Source: Planctomycetaceae bacterium
GTDB lineage: Bacteria > Planctomycetota > Planctomycetia > Planctomycetales > Planctomycetaceae
Assembly: GCA_021732975.1 (NCBI GenBank)
Contig: JAKFWC010000018.1
Span: 1 to 46,170, forward strand
Direction of reading: 5' to 3'
DNA: 46,170 nt
Shown here: positions 24,449-33,836 of the stretch, one piece after another
How positions within the stretch are numbered: the first letter of the stretch is position 1
Layout: every line of letters begins with the position of its first letter
Notes under the pieces: generated by a model
Told to the model about the DNA's origin: nothing
Seen by the model: the letters and a program-made list of their open reading frames with translations, nothing else
The model's database searches: none
Position numbers and translations under genes: made by a program

Positions 24449-25561
24449 TCAAGTGGGTTCTTGGATGGGGCGGACGGGGCGTGGAGCGGGGCCGATGTAG
24501 TGAGCCCGGATCACGGGGGCGGTGCCCACGCGGCGTTGCTCGGCATCGTGCGCCGCCCAGCCTGCCATACGACTGAGCACGAACAACGGTCCGAATAGAT
24601 CGTGGTGAATGCCGATGTAATCGAGCAATCGCGCCGCCGGCCAGACCACCGCCGGCAAGATCTTTTTCTGATCCCACACTGCCTGCTCGATTGCCGTCGC
24701 CAGTTCTTCGCGTTCCATCTTGTCCATGCGCTCGGCAGCTTCTCGGCACCGGGGCGATAACCAATCAGTCCGTGGATCGCCCACGCGATACAGGCGATGC
24801 TGGAACCCCGGAATTGGTTTGTTCTTCGCGACCGTCTGGGCGACCCATGCGGTCGCCCGTTCTGGGGACTTCACGGCGGAGAGCACATTGAGCGTCGCCG
24901 TCGCGGAGCCGCTGGACCGCGCGCCTTGGGCCACCGCCAGGCCGGCCTGCAAACTCGTCGACAGATCAGCCTGCGCTGCGGCCGCGGCGCGAACCGCCCA
25001 CGTCGATGCCGTGAAGCCATGCTCGGCACACACAATCAACAACTGTTCGAGCGTCCGCTCAATCCAACTGGCCGGTTCTTTGCCATGTATCAACCACCAC
25101 ACCTGCGCGGCGAATCCCAAGTCGGCGCGCGGTTCGATGGGATCGTTTTCGTGCTGCAAGCGGGATCGACAACCAATGACCGCGGCGACGAACCCCAACC
25201 ACCGCGGAAACGCATCGGCCGCGGCGCGAGAATTCTGCGGTGGCGCAAGGCTGTCGCTCAACCGACACCGGGCGAGCGCCGCCTGCAGAACATCAATCGT
25301 TGCTGCCGGTTTGGGAACTCGCTGCAACCAGCCGCGCATGGACGACGTGAGCGTCAAGCCGTCGAACAACAGCGCTTGCCAATCGGCGAGTTGTTCATCG
25401 GTCGGCAATTCGCCGGTCATCAGCAGAAACGCCGTCTCTAAAAATGTCGACGAAGACGCCAACTCGTCCACGGGATAACCACGGAAGAGAGGTTGCGGAT
25501 CCCAAGCCGCGATCGATGTTTCCCAGACGAAGGCGGCTTCGGTTTCGGTCTTGCTGGCCAC
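24449..25561 (-). CDS. Citrate-synthase-like protein lacking key catalytic residues
   Basis: The 370-residue protein follows the citrate synthase fold from N to [55 protein letters not shown], and [18 protein letters not shown]. Of the three catalytic positions of bacterial citrate synthases, the second histidine is kept (H255 in GFQHRLYR). The HGG histidine is replaced (GARSSGSA at 213-220, serine at the aligned site). The aspartate of the NVDFYSG motif is replaced too (PAVVWPAA at 303-310, valine at the aligned site). Normal condensation of acetyl-CoA with oxaloacetate is therefore doubtful. The start is GTG at 25561. It is probably co-transcribed with thrC. It may be a regulatory or altered-function paralogue. 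Confidence 0.8.
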   Translation of the reverse strand: MASKTETEAAFVWETSIAAWDPQPLFRGYPVDELASSSTFLETAFLLMTGELPTDEQLADWQALLFDGLTLTSSMRGWLQRVPKPAATIDVLQAALARCRLSDSLAPPQNSRAAADAFPRWLGFVAAVIGCRSRLQHENDPIEPRADLGFAAQVWWLIHGKEPASWIERTLEQLLIVCAEHGFTASTWAVRAAAAAQADLSTSLQAGLAVAQGARSSGSATATLNVLSAVKSPERATAWVAQTVAKNKPIPGFQHRLYRVGDPRTDWLSPRCREAAERMDKMEREELATAIEQAVWDQKKILPAVVWPAARLLDYIGIHHDLFGPLFVLSRMAGWAAHDAEQRRVGTAPVIRAHYIGPAPRPVRPIQEPT

Positions 25562-25823
25562 AGTCCTATCCTCGATCCTCTTCGGGTGGCGGTTCCATCA
25601 ACAACCCGCCCCGAAAAATTGCCGCCCCGATTCTAAGCAGAACGAGAGGCGGACGGAATGGTCTTTTGGGGGATGGGCCATTTGTGAAAGCCACCCGCGC
25701 GAAACCGCATGCGAGGGTGGCGCAACTGTCGTCGCCGGTTACTCGGGCTGATAGAATCCGAAATGAACCCTTCCCTTAATGATGTCATGCTGCTTGTCAC
25801 TCTTCTGTGATTGTGGTCGATCC

Positions 25824-28800
25824 ATGCCGCAACTTCTCATTCTCGAACGCGAACGTTCACAGAGGGAAGCGCTGATCTACGTCTTTGAAGACGCGGGTTT
25901 CACGGTGACGGCCGCAGCCGATTCGTCCACGGCCATCGCGGCCTTGCTCAATTCGCCATTCGATATCGTGGTGGTGGGCAATCACGATGACTCACCCGAC
26001 TTCCTGCAGACCCTGCGACAATCGCCTGCTGCGCTCGTGGTCCTCGTTCCGCCGGGCGACTTCCGCAGTTTGATTGCGGCGTTGTGTCTAGGCGCGGCGG
26101 AAATCGTTTCGTTCGATCGGCCGGCCCGCGAATTGTTGTCGACGGTGCAGCATCTGTTAAACGAACCACCCCAGAACGATGCGACGGCCGCGCGGGTGAC
26201 GGATGAGATTCGCGTCGATCTGGACGGCCGCCTCACGCCACTGCGGGTGACGACCGAACGGTTGCTGGCACTGGTGGCCCAGGTGTGCGAAGACGCCTCG
26301 CGGTTGAAGCATCGCTACGAGATCGAGCTCGCCCATCGCCAGCGCGTGGAAGAAGCGTTGATGCAATCGGAAGCGTTCTATCAATCACTGGTGGAGACGC
26401 TGCCGCTGGCACTCTTTCGGAAAGATAAAGACGGACGCGTGGATTTTGCCAATCGGCTCTTGTGCGAAGCGCTGCGGCGTCCTTTTGAAGAAGTGATCGG
26501 CAAGACCGATTACGATTTCTTCCCCGAAGAACTCGCCGAAAAATACCGGGCCGACGACCGGCATGTGATGGAAACCCAAACGGACTTTGAAACGACGGAA
26601 GAGTTTCAAACGCCATCGGGCGAACGCCGCTTCACTCATGTGATGAAAACGCCGTCGTACAACGCTGCGGGAGAACTCACCGGCATTCTGGGCGTCTTCT
26701 CCGATGTCACCGACCGGATGCGGATCGAAAACGCGCTCGAGCAGGAACGGTATCTGCTCGACAATCTCATGCAGGGAAGTCCCGACAATATCTACTTCAA
26801 AGAAGCCGATGGGCGATACCTGCGCATCAACCCGGCGAAAGCGATCAGCTCGGGATTGAAATCCCCCGCGGATGCCATCGGCAAGTCGGATGCGGACTTC
26901 TTCGGTCCCGATCACCAACGCGCAGCGATGTCCGACGAACAGCGCGTGATGCAGACCGGCGAACCGCTGATCGGCAAGGAAGAACGGAACGTCTATCCCG
27001 ATGGGCGCGTGCGGTGGATGTCGACGACAAAGATGCCGTTGCGCGATCGTCAGGGAAACATCGTGGGGACGTACGGCGTGTCGCGCGATATCACCGCTTT
27101 GAAGCATGCTCAGGAAGCGCTGGCCTCCGCCGCACAAGCCGCCGATGCGGCCAACCGGGCGAAGAGCGATTTCCTCGCGAACATGAGCCACGAAATCCGC
27201 ACGCCTCTCAACGCTGTCCTGGGCATGACCGAGTTGGTGCTCGACACGCCACTCACACCGGTCCAGCGGGATTATCTCAAGCTGGTGCAGGAATCGGGAG
27301 AATCCTTGCTGACGGTAATCAACGACATCCTCGATTTCTCGAAGATCGAAGCGGGCAAACTGGAAATCGAGCACACGCCGTTTGAGATCCGCGAGTTCCT
27401 GGGGGACACGCTGAAGTCAATGGGATTGCGGGCGCATCGCAAGGGGTTGGAACTCATCGCGGAGATCGCGACGGCGGTTCCCCCAATGCTGGTCGGCGAT
27501 CCCCACCGCCTGCGACAAGTCCTGGTGAATCTCGTCGGAAATGCGATCAAGTTCACCGAAGTAGGGGAAATTCTGCTCAATGTCACCCCCGAACCCAACG
27601 GCGATGACCAGGTTTTGCTCCATTTTCGGGTAGCCGACACCGGCATCGGTATCCCTTCGGAAAAATTCGGCAGCATCTTTGAAGCCTTCGAGCAGGCCGA
27701 TCGATCGACGACACGCAAGTTCGGCGGGACGGGGCTGGGGTTAGCGATCAGTGCACGACTCGTTGCCCTGATGGGGGGCCGCATCTGGGTCGAAAGCGCG
27801 ATCGGCCACGGCAGCACATTCCACTTCACCGTGGCATTTCAACCGTGTGAAAGTGGGATGCGTGTGCCCCCCGCTTCGCCAGAGTTGCTGCAGGGTCTGC
27901 GCGTGTTGATTGTCGACGACAACAGCACGAACCGCCGCATTCTGGCAGAGATGCTCACGAGTTGGGGCATGGTTCCCGTGCTGGTCAGCGATGCCGAAGC
28001 CGCGATGGCGGAATTGCAGTCGCCCAGCAGCGGGCAGGAATACGGGCTGGTGCTGACCGATGTCCACATGCCCGGGCAGAGCGGGTTCGACCTCGTCCGC
28101 CGGGCGCGCGAATCGGGAGCGTATGTCAAAGGTGTTGTGGTGATGCTCACTTCGGGCGACCGCTCGGAAGACGTGGAAATCTGCCGCGATCTGGGCGTCT
28201 CGACGTATCTCATCAAACCCATCAAGCAGTCCGAACTCTTCAACGCGATTCTGCAAGCGCTCGGCGCAGCGCACCACGAACAATGGGCGACGGCGACGGC
28301 GGCGAATGTTCGCGAAGCCACCCGTCCGTTAAATGTGCTGCTCGCGGAAGACAGCGTCATCAATCAGAAACTGGCGGTGGGCTTGCTCGAAAGGTGGGGA
28401 CACCGCATCACCGTTGCGAACGACGGTCGGGAAGCCGTGACGTGTACGCAGCAGCAAACCTTTGATGTCATTCTGATGGACATCCAGATGCCCGAGTTGG
28501 ACGGCCTGGATGCCACGCGGGAAATTCGCCAACTCGAAGCCGGCACGGGGAAGCACACACCGATCATTGCCATGACCGCCCATGCATTGCAGGGAGATCG
28601 CGAGCGCTGTCTCGCCGTCGGAATGGACGATTATCTCACGAAGCCGATTCGCTTCGAGCAGTTGTTCGAGCGCTTGGAGCGGATCGGTGAGCAGGCCTCG
28701 TCCTCCCCGATTATCGCGGCCGAACTCCCACCGTTGCCGCCGCCGGTCGACCTCGAAGCCGCACTCCCCTTGACCTCGGAGCCGGGTCTAGTCGATTGGA

Positions 28801-29123
28801 AGCGGGCCCTCGCTGCCGCCGCGGGCGATCGGGAATTGCTCAACGATGTTTCCCGTGCCTTTCTCGATGAAGGCCCTGCTCTCGCGCAACGGGCTTACAG
28901 CGAATACGAGGCGGGCGACTGGAAAGCGCTGCAGCGAACGATGCATACCCTGAAGAATGCCTTCGCCACGTTCGGCGTCGCGACCGGTCGAGCGCAAGCG
29001 GCGGACATCGAGCGCGGCTGCCGGGCCGGCGAACCCCCGGCCTCGCCCGCTCCATTAGACGAAGTGCGGCAAATCGTGGAATGCGTTGCGCGAGAACTCA
29101 CGACCTCACTGGCCGACTTGTAA
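25824..29123 (+). CDS. Hybrid sensor histidine kinase with two PAS, two receivers and Hpt
   Basis: The 1099-residue protein reads: a receiver-like N-terminus without the acidic pair or phospho-aspartate (MPQLLILERERSQ, then DIVVVGNHDD); two PAS domains (about 185-310 and 320-435); and HisKA with H456 in NMSHEIRTPLNAV. HATPase boxes VNLVGNAIKFTEVG, ADTGIGIPSE and FGGTGLGLAIS follow. Receiver 1 has D746 in LTDVHMPGQSG, receiver 2 has D886 in LMDIQMPELDG, and an Hpt domain has H1041 in MHTLKNAFATFG. There is no membrane helix, so it is cytoplasmic. The ATG at 25824 is preferred to an upstream in-frame start at 25779. The order gives a complete phosphorelay; the next two genes are likely downstream partners. 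About 200 bases upstream (25562-25823) hold no other gene. Confidence 0.9.
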   Translation: MPQLLILERERSQREALIYVFEDAGFTVTAAADSSTAIAALLNSPFDIVVVGNHDDSPDFLQTLRQSPAALVVLVPPGDFRSLIAALCLGAAEIVSFDRPARELLSTVQHLLNEPPQNDATAARVTDEIRVDLDGRLTPLRVTTERLLALVAQVCEDASRLKHRYEIELAHRQRVEEALMQSEAFYQSLVETLPLALFRKDKDGRVDFANRLLCEALRRPFEEVIGKTDYDFFPEELAEKYRADDRHVMETQTDFETTEEFQTPSGERRFTHVMKTPSYNAAGELTGILGVFSDVTDRMRIENALEQERYLLDNLMQGSPDNIYFKEADGRYLRINPAKAISSGLKSPADAIGKSDADFFGPDHQRAAMSDEQRVMQTGEPLIGKEERNVYPDGRVRWMSTTKMPLRDRQGNIVGTYGVSRDITALKHAQEALASAAQAADAANRAKSDFLANMSHEIRTPLNAVLGMTELVLDTPLTPVQRDYLKLVQESGESLLTVINDILDFSKIEAGKLEIEHTPFEIREFLGDTLKSMGLRAHRKGLELIAEIATAVPPMLVGDPHRLRQVLVNLVGNAIKFTEVGEILLNVTPEPNGDDQVLLHFRVADTGIGIPSEKFGSIFEAFEQADRSTTRKFGGTGLGLAISARLVALMGGRIWVESAIGHGSTFHFTVAFQPCESGMRVPPASPELLQGLRVLIVDDNSTNRRILAEMLTSWGMVPVLVSDAEAAMAELQSPSSGQEYGLVLTDVHMPGQSGFDLVRRARESGAYVKGVVVMLTSGDRSEDVEICRDLGVSTYLIKPIKQSELFNAILQALGAAHHEQWATATAANVREATRPLNVLLAEDSVINQKLAVGLLERWGHRITVANDGREAVTCTQQQTFDVILMDIQMPELDGLDATREIRQLEAGTGKHTPIIAMTAHALQGDRERCLAVGMDDYLTKPIRFEQLFERLERIGEQASSSPIIAAELPPLPPPVDLEAALPLTSEPGLVDWKRALAAAAGDRELLNDVSRAFLDEGPALAQRAYSEYEAGDWKALQRTMHTLKNAFATFGVATGRAQAADIERGCRAGEPPASPAPLDEVRQIVECVARELTTSLADL

Positions 29124-29302
29124 TATTTTGTAAGTTTTGATCCCGAAGAGATCAATTCGCCCGTGGTAACGGCATGGAAACATCCTTGCAGTCGGCGGTG
29201 GAACCGGGGACGATAAGGGCCGACACGGATATCGAGATCGCGTGAGATCACGAGGCTTTACACTCGCAACGGGCTGGATTGGGCGACTCGGAGAAGTTCA
29301 TC

Positions 29303-30217
29303 ATGACGCGCGTGCTGATCGTGGATGATTCGCTGACGGATCGCCGGTTGGCGGGCGGACTGGTAACCCGCGCCGGCGAACTCGATGTCCATTTCGCGGT
29401 CGATGGGCAGGATGCGCTCGACAAGATCGAACTCCATCTGCCCGATCTCGTGGTTACCGATTTGAACATGCCGTCGTTGGATGGACTCGCGCTCGTCAAA
29501 GCCATTCGCGATCAATACCCGATGGTCCCGGTGATCCTGATGACCGGCCACGGCAGCGACGCCGTCGCGGTCGAAGCGCTGCGGACCGGAGCAGCGAGTT
29601 ATGTCCCGAAAATCCGCCTCGCCGACGATCTGGTCGATACGATTCAACAAGTTCTGGCGGTGTCGCATGCCGACCGGGGCCGCGCCCGATTAATGCGGCG
29701 GTTGCAACGCCAGCAGGTCGAATTTCAATTGGAAAACGATGTCGAACTGATCATGTCGCTGGTGCAATTTCTGCAGGATGCGGCCCGCGGGATGAAACTC
29801 TGCGATGACGCCGATCGCGTGCGGTTGGGGGTCGCGCTGCAGGAAGCGATCATTAACGCCTGCTTCCATGGAAACCTCGAGGTCAGTTCCTCGCTCCGGG
29901 AAGTCGACCATCATGCGTACTACGATCTCGCCAAGGAACGGGCGGCGATGCCCCCGTATTCCGAACGGCGGATCACCGTCTCGGTCAGCATTTCGTCGGC
30001 GGAAGCGATCTTCGTGATCAAGGACGAAGGCCCGGGGTTTGATCCCCACTCGATGCCCGACCCCCGCTCGCCCCAGAATCTGGACAAACCTTCCGGTCGC
30101 GGCTTGCTCCTCATGCAAACCTTCATGGACGAAGTTCGTTTCAACGACCGCGGCAACGAAGTCACCCTGGTCAAACGTTGCCGCTTGCCGCATTCCGAGG
30201 ACAGGAACTGCCAATGA
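29303..30217 (+). CDS. Response regulator fused to an RsbW/SpoIIAB-type ATPase domain
   Basis: The 304-residue protein has a receiver domain (MTRVLIVDDSLTDRR, phospho-acceptor D53 in VVTDLNMPSLDG, KIRLADDLV near its end). A linker of about 45 residues with a coiled-coil-like helix (ARLMRRLQRQQVEFQLENDV) follows. The third part is a GHKL ATPase of the anti-sigma kinase type (GVALQEAIINACFHGNLE, IKDEGPGFDP, SGRGLLLMQTFMDEV). Such fusions let a kinase signal control a serine kinase that acts on a STAS protein. GGAG lies 9 bases before the ATG at 29303. The TGA overlaps the STAS gene start by four bases (ATGA), so the two are translated together. Confidence 0.88.
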   Translation: MTRVLIVDDSLTDRRLAGGLVTRAGELDVHFAVDGQDALDKIELHLPDLVVTDLNMPSLDGLALVKAIRDQYPMVPVILMTGHGSDAVAVEALRTGAASYVPKIRLADDLVDTIQQVLAVSHADRGRARLMRRLQRQQVEFQLENDVELIMSLVQFLQDAARGMKLCDDADRVRLGVALQEAIINACFHGNLEVSSSLREVDHHAYYDLAKERAAMPPYSERRITVSVSISSAEAIFVIKDEGPGFDPHSMPDPRSPQNLDKPSGRGLLLMQTFMDEVRFNDRGNEVTLVKRCRLPHSEDRNCQ

Positions 30218-30573
30218 GTCTTCCCCTCTACTTCCGCTGCGTTGACGATGGTTCCGTGCTGGTGGTCGAGGTGGTCCGCCCGGTGGGCAGTCTCGCCGAA
30301 GAAGCGGTGATGCAGGAACTCGATGGGATTGTGGCCGCACTGGCGCAACGAACAACATGCAAAGTGCTGATCGACTTCAAACAGACGGCGTACTTCGGTT
30401 CGAGTTTGCTCGAAGGGCTGCGGCTCATCTGGACGAAAGTCGAAGAGCGCGAAGGTCGCATGGTGCTGTGCAATCTCTCGCCCGTCGGCAAAGAGATCGT
30501 GCAGCTTGCCAAATTCGACACGCTGTGGCCGATCTGCGAGACGCGCGCAGAAGCGCTGACCCTGTTGAAGTGA
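30214..30573 (+). CDS. STAS-domain anti-sigma-factor antagonist-like protein
   Basis: The 119-residue protein starts MSLPLYFRCVDDGSVLVVEV and shows the STAS fold: strand, helix AVMQELDGIVAALAQ, then KVLIDFKQTAYFGSSLLEGL with a serine pair at the phosphorylation site used by RsbV/SpoIIAA proteins, and VLCNLSPVGKEIVQLAKFDT. It overlaps the upstream kinase-fusion gene by ATGA, so it is the natural substrate of that ATPase. No sigma factor adjoins it, so the final target (a sigma factor or another output such as a diguanylate cyclase) is unknown. Confidence 0.85.
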   Translation: MSLPLYFRCVDDGSVLVVEVVRPVGSLAEEAVMQELDGIVAALAQRTTCKVLIDFKQTAYFGSSLLEGLRLIWTKVEEREGRMVLCNLSPVGKEIVQLAKFDTLWPICETRAEALTLLK

Positions 30574-30601
30574 TTCCCGCCTGAAAAATGGAGCCTTCCG
30601 G

Positions 30602-31540
30602 ATGACATGGCGAATCGGTTTGGTCGGACTGGCCCTGATTGCTATGCGCGCAACCTCGGTTTGCGGCCAGCATCCGTTGCCGAATACGACTAAGACGCCG
30701 CTCGTCTCGTCGGGGATCGAACGCGAATATCTGTTGCATGTCCCGCCGACGTTGCCGCGCGATCGTCCGGTACCGCTGGTGCTGGCCTTCCACGGTGGCA
30801 ACTCGAATGGCGCGCAGACGGAAATCCTCACGGGCTTCAGCCTGGTCGCAGACCATAAGCAGTTTCTCGTCGTGTATCCCGAAGCCATTGAAAAGAATTG
30901 GAACGACGGCCGCCGACAGCAGCAGTTTCCCGCCCAGCGGTTCAACATCAATGACGTGCAGTTCGCCGACGATATCATCACCGCCGTGAGCAAAGAGCAC
31001 ATGGTGGATGCACAACGGATCTACGTCACCGGGATCTCGAACGGCGCGATGTTGACACACCTCGTGGCCATGCATCTCTCGGAGAAAATTGCCGCCGGGG
31101 CCGCGGTGGCCGGCGGCTTTGCCGAACCCGCGGTCGGCCAATTCGCGCCGAAGCAACCCGTGTCCATGCTGATCATTCACGGAACCGCGGACCCGCAGGT
31201 GCCGTATAAAGGGGGTGGCGTTGATGAGGGCAAACGGGGCCGGATCATCGGTGCCGAACGCGTCGCGAAGTTGTGGGTCGACGGCAACGGCTGCCAAACA
31301 CCAGCGGAAACCGGGGAGTTGCCGGACCTCGCGCCGTTCGATCAGTGCCGCGTCCATTGGCAGAATTGGCCGCACGGTCGCAACGGCACGGATGTCACGC
31401 TTTACACCATCGAAGGGGGCGGTCACACCTGGCCGGGGAGTCTGCAATTCCTCCCCAAGTTCATCATCGGCCCGGTCTGCCGCGACTTCCACGCCACCGC
31501 CGTGATTTGGGACTTTTTTGAAAAGCACCCGAAGCGGTGA
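30602..31540 (+). CDS. Secreted LpqC/PHB-depolymerase-family esterase
   Basis: The 312-residue exported alpha/beta hydrolase begins with a signal peptide (WRIGLVGLALIAMRATSVCG). The oxyanion region is VLAFHGGNSNG. The nucleophile is S146 in VTGISNGAML, the acid is D197 in HGTADPQVPY, and the base is H275 in EGGGHTWPG. These match the LpqC family of polyhydroxybutyrate depolymerase-like and feruloyl esterases. The start ATG at 30602 lies 28 bases after the STAS stop, but the content suggests a separate job. A GAGTCGAGAG-type repeat arm begins five bases after its TGA. Substrate unknown; plant-polymer esters are one option. Confidence 0.85.
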   Translation: MTWRIGLVGLALIAMRATSVCGQHPLPNTTKTPLVSSGIEREYLLHVPPTLPRDRPVPLVLAFHGGNSNGAQTEILTGFSLVADHKQFLVVYPEAIEKNWNDGRRQQQFPAQRFNINDVQFADDIITAVSKEHMVDAQRIYVTGISNGAMLTHLVAMHLSEKIAAGAAVAGGFAEPAVGQFAPKQPVSMLIIHGTADPQVPYKGGGVDEGKRGRIIGAERVAKLWVDGNGCQTPAETGELPDLAPFDQCRVHWQNWPHGRNGTDVTLYTIEGGGHTWPGSLQFLPKFIIGPVCRDFHATAVIWDFFEKHPKR

Positions 31541-31544
31541 AGGG

Positions 31545-31575
31545 GAGTCGAGAGCGGAGAGACCAGAGCTAGAGA
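31545..31575. repeat. Single GAGTCGAGAGCGGAGAG repeat arm directly after a stop codon
   Basis: GAGTCGAGAGCGGAGAGACC (31545-31564) and the following AGAGCTAGAG match the arm at 3058-3088 closely. It starts five bases past the TGA of the esterase gene. No inverted partner was found nearby. A CGCTTGCGGTTTCGC motif follows at about 31590. Confidence 0.55.
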
Positions 31576-31643
31576 ATGCAGACCCACGCCGCTTGCGGTT
31601 TCGCGCCTCGCGCAGAGCCATCGCAGTGTTTTCAACTCGAGAC

Positions 31644-31904
31644 CTATCGCCGGGGCAACGACAACATTTCCTGTGCGAGTGAGTTCGCCGTGTGCAATAC
31701 CGCCATTGCGGCACGGGTTTGCAGGCGAACTTCGCTCATCTCGACCAGTGCGGCCGCGAAGCCTGCCGGATCAGTAGCGGCATCGGGACTACTGACGCGG
31801 TCCGCGATTGAGGACGTGCGGGTGCTCAACTGCTGCAGCGCATGCAACGCCGAGGCACCGTAGTTCGGCACGCCGCTCACGCCCGCCATCGACCGGTTCT
31901 CCAT
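31644..31904 (-). CDS. Small protein with a flagellar-rod-like C-terminal helix
   Basis: The 86-residue product starts MENRSMAGVSGVPNYGASAL and ends VRLQTRAAMAVLHTANSLAQ plus nine residues. The tail, an amphipathic helix with VEMSEVRLQTRAAMAVLHTA, resembles the C-terminal helix of flagellar hook and rod proteins (QRAYEANAKVLRTAD type). The rest is unrecognised, and no flagellar gene is nearby. The ATG at 31904 is preferred; the frame remains open to ATG 32045, which would add a hydrophobic N-terminus. No clear Shine-Dalgarno site is present, so the start is uncertain. It is convergent with the esterase gene. Confidence 0.5.
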   Translation of the reverse strand: MENRSMAGVSGVPNYGASALHALQQLSTRTSSIADRVSSPDAATDPAGFAAALVEMSEVRLQTRAAMAVLHTANSLAQEMLSLPRR

Positions 31905-32084
31905 CAGGAATCTCAGATCGTATCGTCGCTGCGCTGGCACTACGATTGCGACGATTCCCCGATGGACGGTTGCAGGATGCATCCGGACTGCGACGGATGA
32001 ATTCATCGTGACGATGGTGACGATTGTGAGAGCGATGGAGACCATCGCTTGCCGCTTAGCACGATGCCAGCGTCAATCCTCAAC

Positions 32085-33152
32085 CTACTTCACCAACGAC
32101 ACATCCAGCCACTCCATGACCCGCGGGAATAATTCCAATGGCAAGGGATGACCGCCGCGATGGTTCAGAATGCCGAGCGCCGGTCGTTCCGTCGTCAGCA
32201 GGTAAATCGGCCGCGCGGCTTGCAGGTACGGCCAACTCCGGTCGCCATCGGCCGCACCGTTCCCGGCTTCTCCGGCGATCACCAGAAACGGCCGCGGCGC
32301 GATGAGGGCCACCAGTTCATGATGATTCCGCGTGAAACTCGGTTCGCGGACTTCGGGGCCGAGATACCACGGGGCGTCCCAGTTCGTCGATGTCAGCCCC
32401 AGCCCCCCTTCACTCGCCACCGCGGCATGCACGCGATCATCCAGCGCCGTGAGATACAACGCTTCCTTCGCGCCGAGAGAATGTCCGACGGCACCGATGC
32501 GGGTCGGGTCGACATCCGGCTGGGCCAGCAGAACGTCGAGCGCCCGCTGCGCGTCGTAAAGCATTTTGTGCATTCCTTTCGTCCGGGGATGCCGCTGGCG
32601 AAACCGATTCACAGCATCCTGGTAATTCGCCGCATCCTGCCAGAGAAAGCACCGCGGACAAATGACGACGAACCCGCGCTGGGCGAGTTTCAATCCGAGA
32701 TGTCGCGACGGTTCGCCCGTCACGCCGGCAATGGGTTCAATCGTTTCTGTGGTGGTCGGATGCAGGGCGACAATCCCCGCCCGTGATCGGTCTGCCGCCG
32801 GTTTTTTCGGCCGCAACAGGTACGCCTGCACTTTAAGGTCCGGTTCGGATTCATACTCGATCAACTGCCGGGTGACATCGGGCAGGTCATCGGTCCGCAG
32901 CACGCGCACCGCTGTCGATTCCGGTCGCGGCGGCATGGGGCCGAGCATGTCGAGCCACATTTGCCGCAACGCACTACGCCGGGCCGACCAGGTCTCTTTG
33001 GTCAATCCCTCCGCACCGGACCACAACGGCGTGAGAGGCGTTTCGGGAACATTCGCCGGGGGTGTATCCACCTCGGCCAACCACGGAACGTGCTTCTCAG
33101 CGGCCGCGAGGGACGCTCCCCACAGGCTCAAAACGGCCAGACACGCGGTCAT
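32085..33152 (-). CDS. Exported alpha/beta hydrolase (dienelactone/acetyl-xylan-esterase-like)
   Basis: The 355-residue protein has a signal peptide (MTACLAVLSLWGASLAAAEK). The hydrolase domain contains GIVALHPTTTETIEP, the nucleophile S225 in GAVGHSLGAKEAL, and a late histidine H335 in LNHRGGHPLP. The long N-terminal segment (about 20-120, LWSGAEGLTKETWSARRSAL) is common in planctomycete secreted acetyl-xylan-esterase-like proteins. An upstream in-frame start at 33266 would place 38 extra residues before the signal, so ATG 33152 is chosen. It is divergent from the YqgE gene, with about 106 bases between them holding both promoters. Confidence 0.8.
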   Translation of the reverse strand: MTACLAVLSLWGASLAAAEKHVPWLAEVDTPPANVPETPLTPLWSGAEGLTKETWSARRSALRQMWLDMLGPMPPRPESTAVRVLRTDDLPDVTRQLIEYESEPDLKVQAYLLRPKKPAADRSRAGIVALHPTTTETIEPIAGVTGEPSRHLGLKLAQRGFVVICPRCFLWQDAANYQDAVNRFRQRHPRTKGMHKMLYDAQRALDVLLAQPDVDPTRIGAVGHSLGAKEALYLTALDDRVHAAVASEGGLGLTSTNWDAPWYLGPEVREPSFTRNHHELVALIAPRPFLVIAGEAGNGAADGDRSWPYLQAARPIYLLTTERPALGILNHRGGHPLPLELFPRVMEWLDVSLVK

Positions 33153-33258
33153 CGGGCGGGAAAATGTGAAAGAACCGTGGCGTTGTCGGGCGGTCCGCGT
33201 AGAATGACAGCGAGGGCTGCAAGCGACTACCCGGGCGTCAGAAAAGGGACGGAGGAAC

Positions 33259-33825
33259 ATGACCAAGTCCTTATCGGGGCAATGCCTGGTGGCGTCGAAA
33301 CAACTCCGCGATCCCCATTTCTACAAGTCCACCGTGCTGATCGTCGAGCATGGCGACCACGGGGCGATGGGGTTGATCATTAACCGGCCGTCGTCGGTGC
33401 TGGTGCGGCATGCCCTCTCCGAGTTCTTCGATCTGCAAGCGGTGAAACAGCCGGTCTACATGGGCGGGCCGGTGGAACCGCGGGCGCTGCTGGTCCTGCA
33501 CAACATCCGGGAACTCGCTAAAAACGAACGTCCGATCGTTCCCGGAGTGTACATCGGCAACAGCGAAAATGCGTTCAAGGACGTGATGCAGCGGGCGGCC
33601 GACGGCGAACCCGATCTGGCGTTTCGCATCTTTTCGGGATGTGCTGGCTGGGCCCCGAATCAGTTGGAAGGCGAACTCGAGCGGGGGGATTGGCACACCG
33701 CCCCCGCCTGTCGCGAACTCGTCTTTCACGACGATGCGTACGAAGTCTATGACGCCGTGATGCAGAAGGTCTACGAAGCGCATCGCGTCGTACCGCAGAC
33801 GTGCCCGAATCCGCAGTGGAATTAA
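33259..33825 (+). CDS. YqgE/AlgH family protein (DUF179)
   Basis: The 188-residue protein starts MTKSLSGQCLVASKQLRDPH and carries the family motifs: FYKSTVLIVEHGDHGAMGLI followed by INRP, VYMGGPVEPRALLVLH, and FSGCAGWAPNQLEGELERGD followed by WHTAP. The length is standard for the family (about 185). The biochemical function is unknown; AlgH was linked to alginate regulation in Pseudomonas. GGAGGA at 33251-33256 is only a few bases from the ATG, a tight spacing. A long nested hairpin repeat starts 12 bases after its stop. Confidence 0.92.
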   Translation: MTKSLSGQCLVASKQLRDPHFYKSTVLIVEHGDHGAMGLIINRPSSVLVRHALSEFFDLQAVKQPVYMGGPVEPRALLVLHNIRELAKNERPIVPGVYIGNSENAFKDVMQRAADGEPDLAFRIFSGCAGWAPNQLEGELERGDWHTAPACRELVFHDDAYEVYDAVMQKVYEAHRVVPQTCPNPQWN

Positions 33826-33836
33826 ACCAGCGCTAT

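Noticed and set aside
24384..24764. N-terminal extension of threonine synthase by 127 residues
   Set aside because: The arginine- and glycine-rich translation has no family match and overlaps the citrate-synthase-like gene on the same strand; the zinc-ribbon start at 24383 fits the family.
31905..32045. N-terminal extension of the flagellar-rod-like small protein
   Set aside because: It would add 47 residues with an unlikely signal followed by a basic stretch; no ribosome site supports it, though it cannot be fully excluded.
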